Shown: positions 36,605 to 50,170 of the stretch, piece after piece
How the letters are laid out: each line of letters opens with the position of its first letter
Numbering within the stretch: the stretch's first letter is position 1
Assembly: GCF_947495665.1 (NCBI RefSeq)
Contig: NZ_CANLZV010000005.1
Coordinates: 62,001 to 126,000, forward strand
Source of the DNA: an uncultured Sunxiuqinia sp.
GTDB taxonomy: Bacteria; Bacteroidota; Bacteroidia; Bacteroidales; Prolixibacteraceae
DNA: 64,000 bases
Direction: 5' to 3'
The notes under the pieces: generated by a model
Seen by the model: the letters and a program-made list of their open reading frames with translations, nothing else
The model's database searches: none
Told to the model about the DNA's origin: nothing
Position numbers and translations under genes: made by a program

Positions 36605-38077
36605 ATGGAAAATCAACTACAGATTTACAATACATTAAGTCGCAAAAAAGAAGTTTTTGAACCGCTTCATCCGGGTAAAGCCGGCTTGTACGTTTGTGGG
36701 CCTACCGTTTACAGCAAAGCCCATTTGGGACACGCGCGTCCGGCAGTGACCTACGACCTGCTTTTTCGCTACCTAAAACACATTGGCTACAAGGTTCGCT
36801 ACGTGCGTAACATTACCGATGTGGGGCACCTGGTGAATGACGCCGATGAAGGTGAAGACAAAATTGCCAAAAGAGCCCGGCTGGAAGAGCTTGAACCCAT
36901 GGAGATCGTTCAAATTTACACCAACGACTACCATAAAAACATGCAGCAACTCAATGTTCTTCCCCCCAGCATTGAGCCCCGTGCTACCGGACATATCATT
37001 GAACAGATTGAAACGGTAGAAAAGATATTGGCCGCCGGCTATGCTTACGAAAGCAACGGTTCGGTTTATTTTGATGTCGAGAAATATGCCAAAGATTATC
37101 CTTATGGCGAGCTTTCGGGCCGAAAAATTGAAGACCTGCAAGCCAATACCCGCCAGTTGGACGGACAAGACGAAAAACGATCGTCGCTGGATTTTGCCAT
37201 CTGGAAAAAGGCGGCACCCGAGCACATCATGCGCTGGCCCTCCAAATGGGGAGACGGATTTCCCGGCTGGCACGTGGAATGTACTGCCATGAGCTGCAAG
37301 TACCTTGGTGAAACATTCGATATTCATGGTGGTGGAATGGATCTGACCTTCCCGCACCACGAAGCAGAGATTGCTCAGGCCAAAGCAGCCAACGGACACG
37401 ATGCGGTTCGCTACTGGATGCATAACAACATGGTGACACTGAACGGCCAGAAAATGGGTAAATCCCTGGGCAATGCCATCTCACTGGATGACTTTTTTGA
37501 AGGCAACCATCCCTTGCTGGAAAAAGCCTACAAGCCCATGACCATTCGCTTTTTTATGCTAATGGCGCACTACCGCAGTACATTGGACTTCTCCAACGAA
37601 GCGCTGCAGGCTGCCGAGAAAGGCATGGAGCGGCTGCTTAAAGCTGTGGAAACACTGGATAAGCTGGAAAGCTCAGCCACATCAACGGTTCAGGTTGCAG
37701 AGCTGAAGAGCAAATGTTACCAGGCGATGAATGACGACTTGAACAGCCCGATTGCCATTGCTCACCTTTTTGACGGTGTGAAGATGATTAACTCTCTGGC
37801 CGATGGAAAAGCAAGCATTTCAGCTGATGATCTGAAAGAGCTGAAGACTTTGTATTCCACCTTCCTGTTTGACTTATTTGGTCTGCAGCAACCAGAACAA
37901 CAAGATAATGCAAACACGGAAGCCTACGAACATGCCATCGACTTGCTGTTGCAGCTTCGTCAGGAAGCCAAAGCCAATAAGGATTGGGGAACTGCGGATA
38001 AAATTCGCGATGAACTCAGTAAACTTGGCTTTGTGGTGAAAGACACCAAAGATGGTTCCAGCTGGGAGTTGAAATAA
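36605..38077 (+). CDS. cysS: Cysteine--tRNA ligase
   Basis: Class I aminoacyl-tRNA synthetase for cysteine, 490 aa from the ATG at 36605; an earlier in-frame TTG at 36584 is unlikely. Catalytic signatures are the HIGH-type motif in KAHLGHARP (about 36-44), the Zn-binding Cys in [19 protein letters not shown] and the [13 protein letters not shown] stretch, and the KMSKS-type motif KMGKS near 278. Length fits the bacterial enzyme. The fumC gene lies 91 bp upstream. Confidence 0.97.
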   Translation: MENQLQIYNTLSRKKEVFEPLHPGKAGLYVCGPTVYSKAHLGHARPAVTYDLLFRYLKHIGYKVRYVRNITDVGHLVNDADEGEDKIAKRARLEELEPMEIVQIYTNDYHKNMQQLNVLPPSIEPRATGHIIEQIETVEKILAAGYAYESNGSVYFDVEKYAKDYPYGELSGRKIEDLQANTRQLDGQDEKRSSLDFAIWKKAAPEHIMRWPSKWGDGFPGWHVECTAMSCKYLGETFDIHGGGMDLTFPHHEAEIAQAKAANGHDAVRYWMHNNMVTLNGQKMGKSLGNAISLDDFFEGNHPLLEKAYKPMTIRFFMLMAHYRSTLDFSNEALQAAEKGMERLLKAVETLDKLESSATSTVQVAELKSKCYQAMNDDLNSPIAIAHLFDGVKMINSLADGKASISADDLKELKTLYSTFLFDLFGLQQPEQQDNANTEAYEHAIDLLLQLRQEAKANKDWGTADKIRDELSKLGFVVKDTKDGSSWELK

Positions 38078-38106
38078 AAAAAGCCCGGCTATTTTATCAG
38101 TCGGGC
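38075..38106 (-). terminator. Terminator of the SDR gene, shared with the cysS end
   Basis: GCCCG and CGGGC enclose an AT-rich loop; on the minus strand a long T run follows. It lies just past the cysS stop and 30 bp after the SDR stop. Confidence 0.75.
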
Positions 38107-38135
38107 AACCATATTTTTATCAAAACAAGCAATAA

Positions 38136-39005
38136 CTAGGCTTTAGGACCATCCCAATCGCCTACTCCCATTGCGGCAAGAGCTCCCACCCGAATTGGCT
38201 CAACTGCATCATTCAATGCCTGAAAACCGAAATCCAATCCTGCAATCGTTCTAAGAGGACGACTGCCTGCTGGTTTATTGATCAGATCTTCGAAAATCTT
38301 AACAACGACCATCGGGTCAGTCGGTGCATTCTCATCCTCAAAGAAGTTTTGAACCTGACCTCCAAAGTCTTGAATAAATCCTGCAACATGTTCATAAGCT
38401 GAAGCAATCTCAGCATCCTTGGGCTGCACAATGTTGCCAAAGAAATTTGTTGAAAATGGTCCTGGTTCAACAATCACCACATCAATCCCCAGTGGAGCTA
38501 ATTCGTAACGCATGGCTTCGCTAACTCCTTCCAGTCCCCACTTACTGGCATGATATACACCAAAGCCAGGAAAAGCGGCTCTCCCGGCCGTAGAGCTAAC
38601 CTGAATAATCAAACCCGATTTTTGCTTTCGCAGCTTAGGTAATACCGCTTTAGCAACACGGATGGTTCCAACGATATTTAAATCTAACTGCTGTAATATT
38701 TCTTCGGAAGAAAATGCCTCCACAGGTCCGCCATATCCATATCCGGCATTGTTGATAACAACATCTAGTGTCGGAATCTGTTTGACAGCAGAATTGACAC
38801 TCTCATCAGAAGTAACATCCATGTCGAGAACATCAATGTTGAGCTTGTTAGCCTTTGCGAACTCCTTTAAATCTGAAGCTTTTCCTGCATTATTACCGGC
38901 CACCTTTCGCATGGTAGCATAAACGTGATGTCCCTTTTCTGCCAAGTATTTAGCCGCCTGATAGCCAAACCCTGAACTACAGCCCGTAATCAATATTTTT
39001 TTCAT
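38136..39005 (-). CDS. Short-chain dehydrogenase/reductase
   Basis: A 289-aa NAD(P)-dependent oxidoreductase of the SDR family. The nucleotide-binding TGxxxGxG motif is TGCSSGFG (about 7-14), the NNAG motif is VINNAGYG (about 85-92), and the catalytic triad is Ser in VSSTAGR plus YHASK (about 149-157). The classical SDR core is followed by about 60 extra residues. Substrate cannot be told from sequence; many similar genes are annotated generically. It is divergent from the nickel superoxide dismutase gene, with 154 bp between the starts. Confidence 0.93.
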   Translation of the reverse strand: MKKILITGCSSGFGYQAAKYLAEKGHHVYATMRKVAGNNAGKASDLKEFAKANKLNIDVLDMDVTSDESVNSAVKQIPTLDVVINNAGYGYGGPVEAFSSEEILQQLDLNIVGTIRVAKAVLPKLRKQKSGLIIQVSSTAGRAAFPGFGVYHASKWGLEGVSEAMRYELAPLGIDVVIVEPGPFSTNFFGNIVQPKDAEIASAYEHVAGFIQDFGGQVQNFFEDENAPTDPMVVVKIFEDLINKPAGSRPLRTIAGLDFGFQALNDAVEPIRVGALAAMGVGDWDGPKA

Positions 39006-39159
39006 GACAATTAATTAAAGATAAAACCGTCTTAATCAACGTCTAATATCCCAAACAGTTCATTGCTATCAGGAGTAACAAGAGACATATAATCAAAAAC
39101 TTAACAAACCACTTCGTTTTACAATTGTTTTACTGATAGAAATTTAAACAAAACTAGTT

Positions 39160-39627
39160 ATGAAAAAATTAGCCATTCTTACTCTTTTTATCGGTCTTTT
39201 GGCTTTTAGCCAGAAAAGCTTTGCTCACTGTGAAATCCCCTGTGGCATTTACGGCGATTCGGTACGTGTAACACTCATTGCTGAGCATATTGAGACATTG
39301 GAGAAGTCCATGAATCAAATCAACGAATTGTCCAAAGCCGGGGATAAAAATTACAACCAGCTGGTTCGTTGGGTGGTGAATAAAGAAGAGCATGCGCAAA
39401 AGATTCAAGATATTGTGAGCCAGTACTTTTTGCACCAGCGCATCAAGCCTGTTTCACCGACGGAGGTAGAAGCTTACGCAAAATATACCAACCAGTTAGC
39501 ATTGCTGCACCAGTTGCTGGTTTATTCAATGAAGGCCAAGCAAAGCACCGACCTGGAGGTCATTGAAAACTTACGGACTACGCTCGAAAAGTTTTCACAC
39601 AGTTACTTTCATAACCATACCCATTAA
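39160..39627 (+). CDS. sodN: Nickel superoxide dismutase, exported form
   Basis: A 155-aa protein that would dismutate superoxide at a nickel site. The Ni-hook motif HCxxPCGxY is HCEIPCGIY, starting at residue 23. Residues 1-22 form a classical signal peptide (MKKLAILTLF..., ending KSFA) whose predicted cleavage leaves His at position 1 of the mature enzyme, as the Ni site requires. The four-helix-bundle body (AEHIETLEKSMNQINELS, NKEEHAQKIQDIVSQYF) fits the family; the mature form is about 133 aa versus about 117 in Streptomyces. No separate SodX-like maturation protease is nearby. The C terminus is His-rich (HSYFHNHTH). Confidence 0.9.
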   Translation: MKKLAILTLFIGLLAFSQKSFAHCEIPCGIYGDSVRVTLIAEHIETLEKSMNQINELSKAGDKNYNQLVRWVVNKEEHAQKIQDIVSQYFLHQRIKPVSPTEVEAYAKYTNQLALLHQLLVYSMKAKQSTDLEVIENLRTTLEKFSHSYFHNHTH

Positions 39628-39685
39628 AACGCATCAGCCCGCTAGTATTTTCACCACAAATGTTGTGGCACAAGACCAAAGAGCA

Positions 39686-39716
39686 TAAAAAAAGGGGCCG
39701 CCAATTGCGGTCCCTT
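39686..39716 (-). terminator. Terminator of the maltose-utilisation operon
   Basis: AAGGGACCGC/GCGGCCCCTT (one mismatch) around AATTG forms the stem on the minus strand, followed by seven T. It lies 45 bp beyond the last gene of the operon. Confidence 0.85.
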
Positions 39717-39760
39717 CTCAAACTAATAAACCAACTAAACCTAAACTAAACCTAAAAAAT

Positions 39761-41149
39761 CTATTTGCGTTTGTATATTTTGTATTCCCATGCTTGAAGT
39801 TCGATGCTCTCCTTCTCTTCTGCTACCAAATCGCTCTCTTCCCAAATTCCCTCGTACATTTCATGAACATCGAACTTGATATTACAAACAACAGGAGTAT
39901 CGGAAAGGTTCATAATGATCAAAAGTTTGTTTGAGTTTTTTTCGCGGGTAAAGGCGAAAACCTGATCGTTATGATTGGTGTTGAGCAACTTCATATCCCC
40001 GCCATCCAAGCCATTCCACAGCGCTTCATTGGTCTTTTTTAGCTCAATTAAACGACGATAAAATTCCTCTTTATCGAGCTTTGACCAATCAATTTCATCT
40101 TTCTCAAAAAATGCCAGCTGCTTATCCAAGCCAGCTTCTTGCCCACTGTAAATCAAAGGAATTCCAGGTACGGTGAAGCTAAATACAGCAAAGGCATCAG
40201 CCGCGTCCCCCATGCGTTGGCTCACTGTTCCAGCCCATGAGTTTTCATCGTGGTTGGTAATAAACTGCATAGGGAAAGAACCCGGTGTGTATTTTTCGTC
40301 ATCCATTTCGACGAAGTAGTTTCTCAGATCCTGTGCCGTTTGTTCGCCTTTAGCAACAGCATTCATCGTATGATGCAGCTTCCAGGTGTAATTCGATTCA
40401 AACGCATACTTCAGCAAGCCCGGATGATCTTCATCCTCGGCAAGCATATAGATGGGCTTAATGGAGTCAAATGAAGCACGCGCTTCTTCCCAAAAGTCCT
40501 GAGGCACTCCCCAAGCCACATCGCAGCGAAAACCATCTATATTGGCTTCCTCCAGCCAAAAGTCCATGGCATCGATCATAGCACGGCGCATGGGCTGAAC
40601 ATCAAAGTTTAGATCAGCAATATCGGACCAGTCCGGATTCGGTGCAATAATAGCGCCGGTTGAATCTTTGGTGTACCACTCCGGATGATCAAAAATCCAC
40701 CGGTTGTCCCAGCCAGTATGGTTTGCCACCCAGTCGATAATTACCTTGAAACCGAGGTCGTGTGCCTCATTAACCAGATTTTTAAAATCTGCCATCGTTC
40801 CAAACTCCGGGTTAATTCCTTTGTAGTCTTTCACCGCGTAGTACGAACCCAAAGTTCCTTTCCGGTTTTTCTCCGAAATTGGGTGAATGGGCATGATCCA
40901 CAAAATATCGACTCCCAGATCTTTCAAGCGGGGCAAATGCTCGGCAAATGCCTTGAAAGTACCTTCTGGCGTATATTGGCGAATGTTTACTTCGTAGAGC
41001 ACGGCATCTTTTACCCAATCCGGATTCGGCAATTGCTGACCGGTTATCACCTGCTCCTGATTCGATTCAGGCTTTGTTTTTGGCTGACAGGACACCAAGG
41101 CTCCCGCCACAAACAAAATCGTAAATAGTTTAAACACTTTTAACTGCAT
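39761..41149 (-). CDS. GH13 alpha-amylase lipoprotein
   Basis: A 462-aa glycoside hydrolase family 13 enzyme with a lipoprotein signal (VAGALVSC, Cys about 21). The four conserved regions are visible: DWVANHTGWD, GFRCDVAWG with the nucleophile Asp, MLAEDEDHPG with the acid Glu, and FITNHDENSW. It should cleave alpha-1,4-glucans or malto-oligosaccharides in the periplasm or at the cell surface. It is the last gene of the operon, 15 bp after the GH97 gene. Confidence 0.94.
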   Translation of the reverse strand: MQLKVFKLFTILFVAGALVSCQPKTKPESNQEQVITGQQLPNPDWVKDAVLYEVNIRQYTPEGTFKAFAEHLPRLKDLGVDILWIMPIHPISEKNRKGTLGSYYAVKDYKGINPEFGTMADFKNLVNEAHDLGFKVIIDWVANHTGWDNRWIFDHPEWYTKDSTGAIIAPNPDWSDIADLNFDVQPMRRAMIDAMDFWLEEANIDGFRCDVAWGVPQDFWEEARASFDSIKPIYMLAEDEDHPGLLKYAFESNYTWKLHHTMNAVAKGEQTAQDLRNYFVEMDDEKYTPGSFPMQFITNHDENSWAGTVSQRMGDAADAFAVFSFTVPGIPLIYSGQEAGLDKQLAFFEKDEIDWSKLDKEEFYRRLIELKKTNEALWNGLDGGDMKLLNTNHNDQVFAFTREKNSNKLLIIMNLSDTPVVCNIKFDVHEMYEGIWEESDLVAEEKESIELQAWEYKIYKRK

Positions 41150-41164
41150 GTTATTCCAATTAGC

Positions 41165-45173
<4,009 letters not shown>

Positions 45174-45177
<4 letters not shown>

Positions 45178-47489
45178 TTCTCTTCTCTATTTAGTATCAG
45201 TTCTTGTTTTTCCTGTAACTCATAACTTTTGCCCCAAATAATGGCCGACACCATTCCCGGGTTATGGTTGATGATTTTTAGTTCCTCTCCCATTTGAATT
45301 TCGAGGTGTGAGCCTCTGAAACTAATCTTAAAGGAATATGATTCCCATGATTCCGGGATGAAAGGATCCAGCATCAGCTGGCCATTTTTAACACGCATAC
45401 CCCCAAAAGCTTCCACAAACGACATCCATGTTCCTGCCATACTGGTGATGTGCAAACCATCTTCTGTATCGTTGTTGTAATCGTCCAAATCTAAGCGTGC
45501 TGTACGCAAATAAAACTCATATGCTTTGTCTTCGCGGCCAATTCGTGAGGCCAAAATACTATGAACACAAGGCGATAATGAAGACTCATGAACAGTGATT
45601 GGTTCGTAAAAATCGAAATGCCGTTTCACGCATTCTTCATCATACTCTTCCTGAAACCAATACAAGCTTTGAAGGGTATCCGCCTGCTTGATGTAGCATG
45701 AACGCAAAATGCGATCCCAGGACCAGTTTTGATTAATTGGGTATTCGTCCTCAGGCAGCAAATCAACCGGAACAAGCTCCTTATCCAGGAAGCCATCTTG
45801 CTGTAAAAAGATTTCCCTTTTTGCATCATAAGGAAAGTACATTTTCTCAATGATTTCCTTCCAATGATCTGTTTCCTGCAATTCGTTGAACTTCCATTTC
45901 TGAATCAGTTCTTCGAACAGGTAAGGATGTTCGCGCTTGATGTAAGCAATAACATCCAAGGTATATTTCAGTGTCCACACCGCCATTTTGTTGGTATGGA
46001 AATTATTATTTACGTTGTTTTCGTATTCGTTGGGGCCAGTAACTCCAAGAATCACATAAGCCTGCTTTTCTTCGGACCAGTTTACCCGTTGCGCCCAAAA
46101 ACGCGAAATTCCAAGCAGCACTTCAAAGCCATAAGGCGCTAAGTACTGTCGATCGCCAGTATAGTTGATGTAGTTGTAAATGGCATAGGCAATTGCTCCA
46201 TTTCGGTGAATTTCTTCAAACGTGATTTCCCATTCATTGTGGCATTCTTCACCATTGATGGTCACCATAGGATACAAAGCAGCCCCATTTTTAAAGCCCA
46301 ACTTCTCAGCATTTTCAATGGCTCTACCCAAGTGTTTGTAGCGGTACATGAGCAGGTTCTTTGCCACGCGCTCCGGTGCAGTTCCTAAAAAGAAAGGCAA
46401 ACAGTACGCTTCGGTGTCCCAATAGGTTACACCTCCGTATTTTTCGCCTGTAAAACCTTTTGGTCCAATATTGAGGCGCTCATCATCGCCGGTATAAGTT
46501 TGCATCAGGTGGAAAATATTGAAGCGTATCCCCTGCTGAGCGGCACGATCTCCTTTAATCTCAATATCGCTGGTTTCCCAGCGTAGTTCCCAAGCTTTGC
46601 TGTGTTCCTGATACAAATGCTCAAACCCTTTGGCTGAAGCCTCCTCAACAAGCTTCTGGGTATAGGCTTTCATTTTTCCCTTTGGTGTTTGCAGTGACGA
46701 ACAGATAGCCGCGTACTTCTCAACCAACAAGGTATCATCTTCCTGAAGCTGGCTATGAAACACGGAGCCAACGAGTTTCTCCTTTTGCAACGCTTCTGGC
46801 TGATCAAGCTGCTCTTTTCCATTCAGCAGTACGCGTGTTAACTGTCGATTGCCGGAATGAAAACCCGTCTTTTTGGTTTCCATGCACAGGAAAGCATTTG
46901 CTCCCTCCACTTCTTTTTCAAGCTCCACCCAGAATTTCTCATCGTAGTTGGAATCTTCATTCATAACATCACCATCGATGAAAGAGGTGACTGTTACTGG
47001 AGCTGAAAAATTCAAACTTTTAAGTTGGTAGCGAATCACCCCAATCTCCTGATTCTTCATGCTCAGAAAGCGTTTGACCTCAACTTCCAATTTTTTCCCG
47101 GAAGGTAAGCTTGCCACAAATGAACGGGTCAGCAAAGCGGAATGCATGTCCAGTTCGCGTTTGAATTCGTCCACTTGAGCTGTGGCTAAATCCAACTCTT
47201 CACCATCAACCTGAATGTGAATACCGATCCAGTTGGCAGCATTCAACACCTTGGCAAAGTATTCGGGATAACCATTTTTCCACCAGCCAACCCGGGTCTT
47301 ATCAGGATAATACACCCCAGCCAGGTAGTTCCCTTGCAAGCTGTCGCCACTATACTTTTCTTCGAAGTTTGCGCGTTGGCCTGTGTGGCCATTTCCTAAG
47401 CTGAATAAGCTCTCGGAAACCCGGTTGTTTTTGGGGTCAAATCCTTCTTCAATGACCTTCCAATCGCAATGTATGATGTAATTTTTCAC
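45174..47489 (-). CDS. GH65 maltose phosphorylase
   Basis: A cytoplasmic glycoside hydrolase family 65 phosphorylase, 771 aa, no signal peptide. It would split maltose with phosphate into glucose and beta-glucose-1-phosphate. Visible markers are the N-terminal SLGNGHTGQRANFEE, the substrate-loop GVTYWDTEAY and the acid-catalyst region VTGPNEYENNVNNN. Maltose specificity rather than kojibiose or trehalose is inferred from the operon: adjacent beta-phosphoglucomutase and maltose-type transporter. Confidence 0.92.
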
Positions 47490-47509
47490 TGGTAATGCTT
47501 TTTAGTCCG

Positions 47510-48172
47510 TTAATTCTTATCGCTTAAAAAAGTGGCTAATTGCTTTAAGTTGAACCCTTCGAAGCCGGAGATAACCTGATCGGCTTCTGACAGGTTTTTC
47601 GGATCACCAACGCCAATGCAAGCCATGCCTGCATTTTTAGCTGCTTCAACCCCTGCAATGGCATCTTCAAACACCACACAACTCCGGCTTTGGACCTGCA
47701 GTGCCTCTGCACCTTTTAGAAATACTTCCGGATCGGGTTTTGCTTTGGTCACCTCGTTACCATCAATAATGGCATCAAATAATTCTTCAATATGTAGTTG
47801 CTTTAGAATTAACCGGGCATTCTTACTAGCTGATCCTAAAGCCACAACTATTCCTTTGTTTCTAATTTCTTCGATAAACTCCTTCACCCCGGGAAGTAAC
47901 TCATCGTCCTTCATCCGTTGAATGTAGCTGAGGTAAACCTCATTTTTTTGAGTTGCCAATTTCATTTTTTCGTCATCAGCCAAAGTCGTGTTTCCCAGTT
48001 CGAGAATAATGTCTAAAGACCGCATCCGACTTACTCCTTTCAGTAACTCGTTGTGCTCCTCAGTAAAGCTTATTCCCAGTCCATTGGCCAATTGTTGCCA
48101 AGCTAAATAATGATACTTAGCTGTATCGACAATTACACCATCCAAATCAAAAAGACATGCTTTTATTTCCAT
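47510..48172 (-). CDS. pgmB: Beta-phosphoglucomutase
   Basis: HAD-superfamily enzyme of 220 aa that converts beta-glucose-1-phosphate, the product of maltose phosphorylase, to glucose-6-phosphate. Motif I is DLDGVIVDTAKYHY with the nucleophile Asp and acid/base Asp; motif II Ser/Thr is in LGSASKN; motif III/IV is KAKPDPE and VFEDAIAGVEAAKNAG. It lies directly upstream of the phosphorylase gene with a 20-bp gap, making the metabolic pairing clear. Confidence 0.95.
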   Translation of the reverse strand: MEIKACLFDLDGVIVDTAKYHYLAWQQLANGLGISFTEEHNELLKGVSRMRSLDIILELGNTTLADDEKMKLATQKNEVYLSYIQRMKDDELLPGVKEFIEEIRNKGIVVALGSASKNARLILKQLHIEELFDAIIDGNEVTKAKPDPEVFLKGAEALQVQSRSCVVFEDAIAGVEAAKNAGMACIGVGDPKNLSEADQVISGFEGFNLKQLATFLSDKN

Positions 48173-48232
48173 CCATAAATTGTTTAATTACAGTAGCCTA
48201 CAACTACTACATCCTATTTTTCTTTAATCGTT

Positions 48233-49753
48233 TTATTTATCCGGGCTATCAACATCATCGACAAACAACACGGTTACTGCTGCAATCAGCATCGAAGCCC
48301 CGCCCAGTAACAAGGCCATGATCGATTCACCGCCAAAAACATGGGTCATGAAAAACCCCAAGATACTGGCCGCTAAAATCTGTGGAATGACAATGAAAAA
48401 GTTGAAGATTCCCATGTAGGTTCCCATCTTCTCAGCCGGAAGTGAACCCGTTAAAATCGCGTAAGGCATGGATAAAATACTGGCCCAGGCTACACCAACT
48501 CCCAGCATGGAAATAATGAGAATATTGGGATCGCGAACGACGTAAAAAGAAGCCAGTCCCAAACCTCCAAGTACCAAGGCAATGGCGTGTGTTACTTTTC
48601 GATTGGTGTACCGCGCAATCACAGGTAATAAGAACGCAACAACAGCCGCAAAGCCATTGTAAACACCGAACAAAACCCCCACCCAATCAGCTCCATCGTT
48701 ATACAAAGCCGAGGTGGTATCGGTAGCACCAAACACATAACCGGTAACCGCCGGCGTAGAGTAAATCCACATGGAGAAAAGGGCAAACCACGAAAAGAAC
48801 TGAACCACTGCCAGCTGCCCCATGGTTTTAGGCATATTCATCATATCTGTAATCACCTCCACCAAGCCATTGTTGGTTTTCCGCTGTTTTGACAAGAAAG
48901 CTGTCAGCAACTGAACCATTCCAAAAACAAGCAGGCCTCCACTTAAAATGTAGAGTTCCTTTTCCAGATCAAAGTGGTAGAATAGGAAGCTCAATACGAT
49001 TCCAGCAACTGAAAACAACACCCCATTACGAACGAAAGCACCCAGCAATTCAATGGCTGATTTTGCTGTGACTTTCGCTTCGGGGTTGCTCAATATTTTT
49101 TCTTCTTCAAACGCTTTCAGTTCTTCCGGACTATACTCCTTGGTTCGAATCACCGTCCAAAGCACCGCTAAGAAGAAGACTGAGCCACCAATGTAAAACG
49201 ACCATTTTACGGAAGGTGGAATCAACTCATCGCCCGAAGCCACATTCGCAATGCCAAACCAATTGCTAAGCATGTAAGGCAGCAAAGAAGCCACAACAGC
49301 ACCGGTGCCGATAAAAAAGCTTTGCATGGCAAATCCCTGGGTTCGTTGTTCGCTTGGCAGCATATCCCCAACGAAAGCCCGGAAAGGTTCCATCGAAACA
49401 TTAATGGAAGCATCCATAATCCAAAGCATTCCAACAGCCACCCACAATAGCGGAGAGTTAGGCATAACAAACAAGGCCAGCGAAGCCAAAATTGCTCCAA
49501 CCAGGAAATAAGGACGCCGACGCCCCAATTTTCCCCAGGTTTTGTCACTATAATGCCCAATGATTGGCTGTACAATCAGTCCCGTAACAGGAGCTGCCAG
49601 CCAAAGCACAGCAAGTCGGTCGACATCACTACCCAGGGTTTGAAAGATCCGGGACACGTTGGCATTTTGCAGTGCAAAGCCAAACTGGATACCCAGAAAG
49701 CCAAAACTCATGTTCCACACTTGCCAAAAACTCAGCACAGGTTTTCGTTTCAT
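48233..49753 (-). CDS. MFS sugar transporter, maltose/SLC45-like
   Basis: An inner-membrane permease of 506 aa with twelve or more predicted helices. The loop 2-3 motif GHYSDKTWGKLGRRRPYFLVG is a major-facilitator signature of the SLC45/GPH-like sugar transporters found in Bacteroidota maltose operons. It would bring maltose or short maltodextrins into the cytoplasm by proton symport. First gene of the catabolic operon; a promoter lies 190 bp upstream and a candidate LacI operator 290 bp upstream. Confidence 0.93.
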   Translation of the reverse strand: MKRKPVLSFWQVWNMSFGFLGIQFGFALQNANVSRIFQTLGSDVDRLAVLWLAAPVTGLIVQPIIGHYSDKTWGKLGRRRPYFLVGAILASLALFVMPNSPLLWVAVGMLWIMDASINVSMEPFRAFVGDMLPSEQRTQGFAMQSFFIGTGAVVASLLPYMLSNWFGIANVASGDELIPPSVKWSFYIGGSVFFLAVLWTVIRTKEYSPEELKAFEEEKILSNPEAKVTAKSAIELLGAFVRNGVLFSVAGIVLSFLFYHFDLEKELYILSGGLLVFGMVQLLTAFLSKQRKTNNGLVEVITDMMNMPKTMGQLAVVQFFSWFALFSMWIYSTPAVTGYVFGATDTTSALYNDGADWVGVLFGVYNGFAAVVAFLLPVIARYTNRKVTHAIALVLGGLGLASFYVVRDPNILIISMLGVGVAWASILSMPYAILTGSLPAEKMGTYMGIFNFFIVIPQILAASILGFFMTHVFGGESIMALLLGGASMLIAAVTVLFVDDVDSPDK

Positions 49754-49879
49754 AACAGAATGAATTAGTTCTTAAAATCAGGTTTTGTTAAAAATCAATT
49801 GAATCGACGCATTTGTCATTACCAGCTCTAATGCCAGCTATTCTCAATTTGATCCAAACAAAAGGTACAATACAGGTGC

Positions 49880-49895
49880 TAACCGTTAGCGGTTA
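49880..49895. promoter_or_regulatory. Palindrome TAACCG-N4-CGGTTA
   Basis: A perfect inverted repeat with 6-bp arms, located between the predicted transcription start and the MFS gene. It could be a second operator or a hairpin in the leader. Confidence 0.45.
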
Positions 49896-49944
49896 ACAAT
49901 CTCAGGAAGTAAAAAAGAATTGTATGTAATCGGAAATACGCTAC

Positions 49945-49976
49945 AAATATAAAGATGTAATTTCGAATAAATCAAG
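49945..49976 (-). promoter_or_regulatory. Promoter of the maltose-utilisation operon
   Basis: Minus strand: -7 box TATATTTG (49945-49952), a full TAnnTTTG match, with TTG 21 bp upstream (about 49974-49976). It would start a leader of about 180 nt before the MFS gene. Confidence 0.6.
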
Positions 49977-50043
49977 CCCTCAGGCATGCTGCACAGGCAT
50001 ATTTCGGCGCTTTAGCCCCCATAAACAGGCGCAACCCCTTATT

Positions 50044-50055
50044 GCAAACGTTTGC
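50044..50055. promoter_or_regulatory. LacI-type operator, catabolic arm
   Basis: Perfect palindrome GCAAACGTTTGC, with the central CG typical of LacI-family sites. It lies upstream of the MFS operon promoter, and the same 12-mer occurs upstream of susC. Confidence 0.75.
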
Positions 50056-50170
50056 GAGTGAGGTTCGGTTTTTTTGAAAAAAATTGCGTTTAAAGCTGTT
50101 TTCTCAAAAACAGGTCTTAATAAGCCAGCATACAAACAACCAATCAAGGAGTCAGGAAACCTTATTTTCC

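Larger units (their letters stand above)
49754..50170. other. Regulatory intergenic region before the catabolic operon
   Basis: It contains the putative promoter of the MFS operon, two palindromes (49880-49895 and 50044-50055) and no convincing gene. The small ORF calls here lack any recognisable feature. Confidence 0.7.

Noticed and set aside
36773-37423. Minus-strand ORF of 216 codons opposite cysS
   Set aside because: It is antisense to the conserved catalytic core of cysS and shows no family motif.
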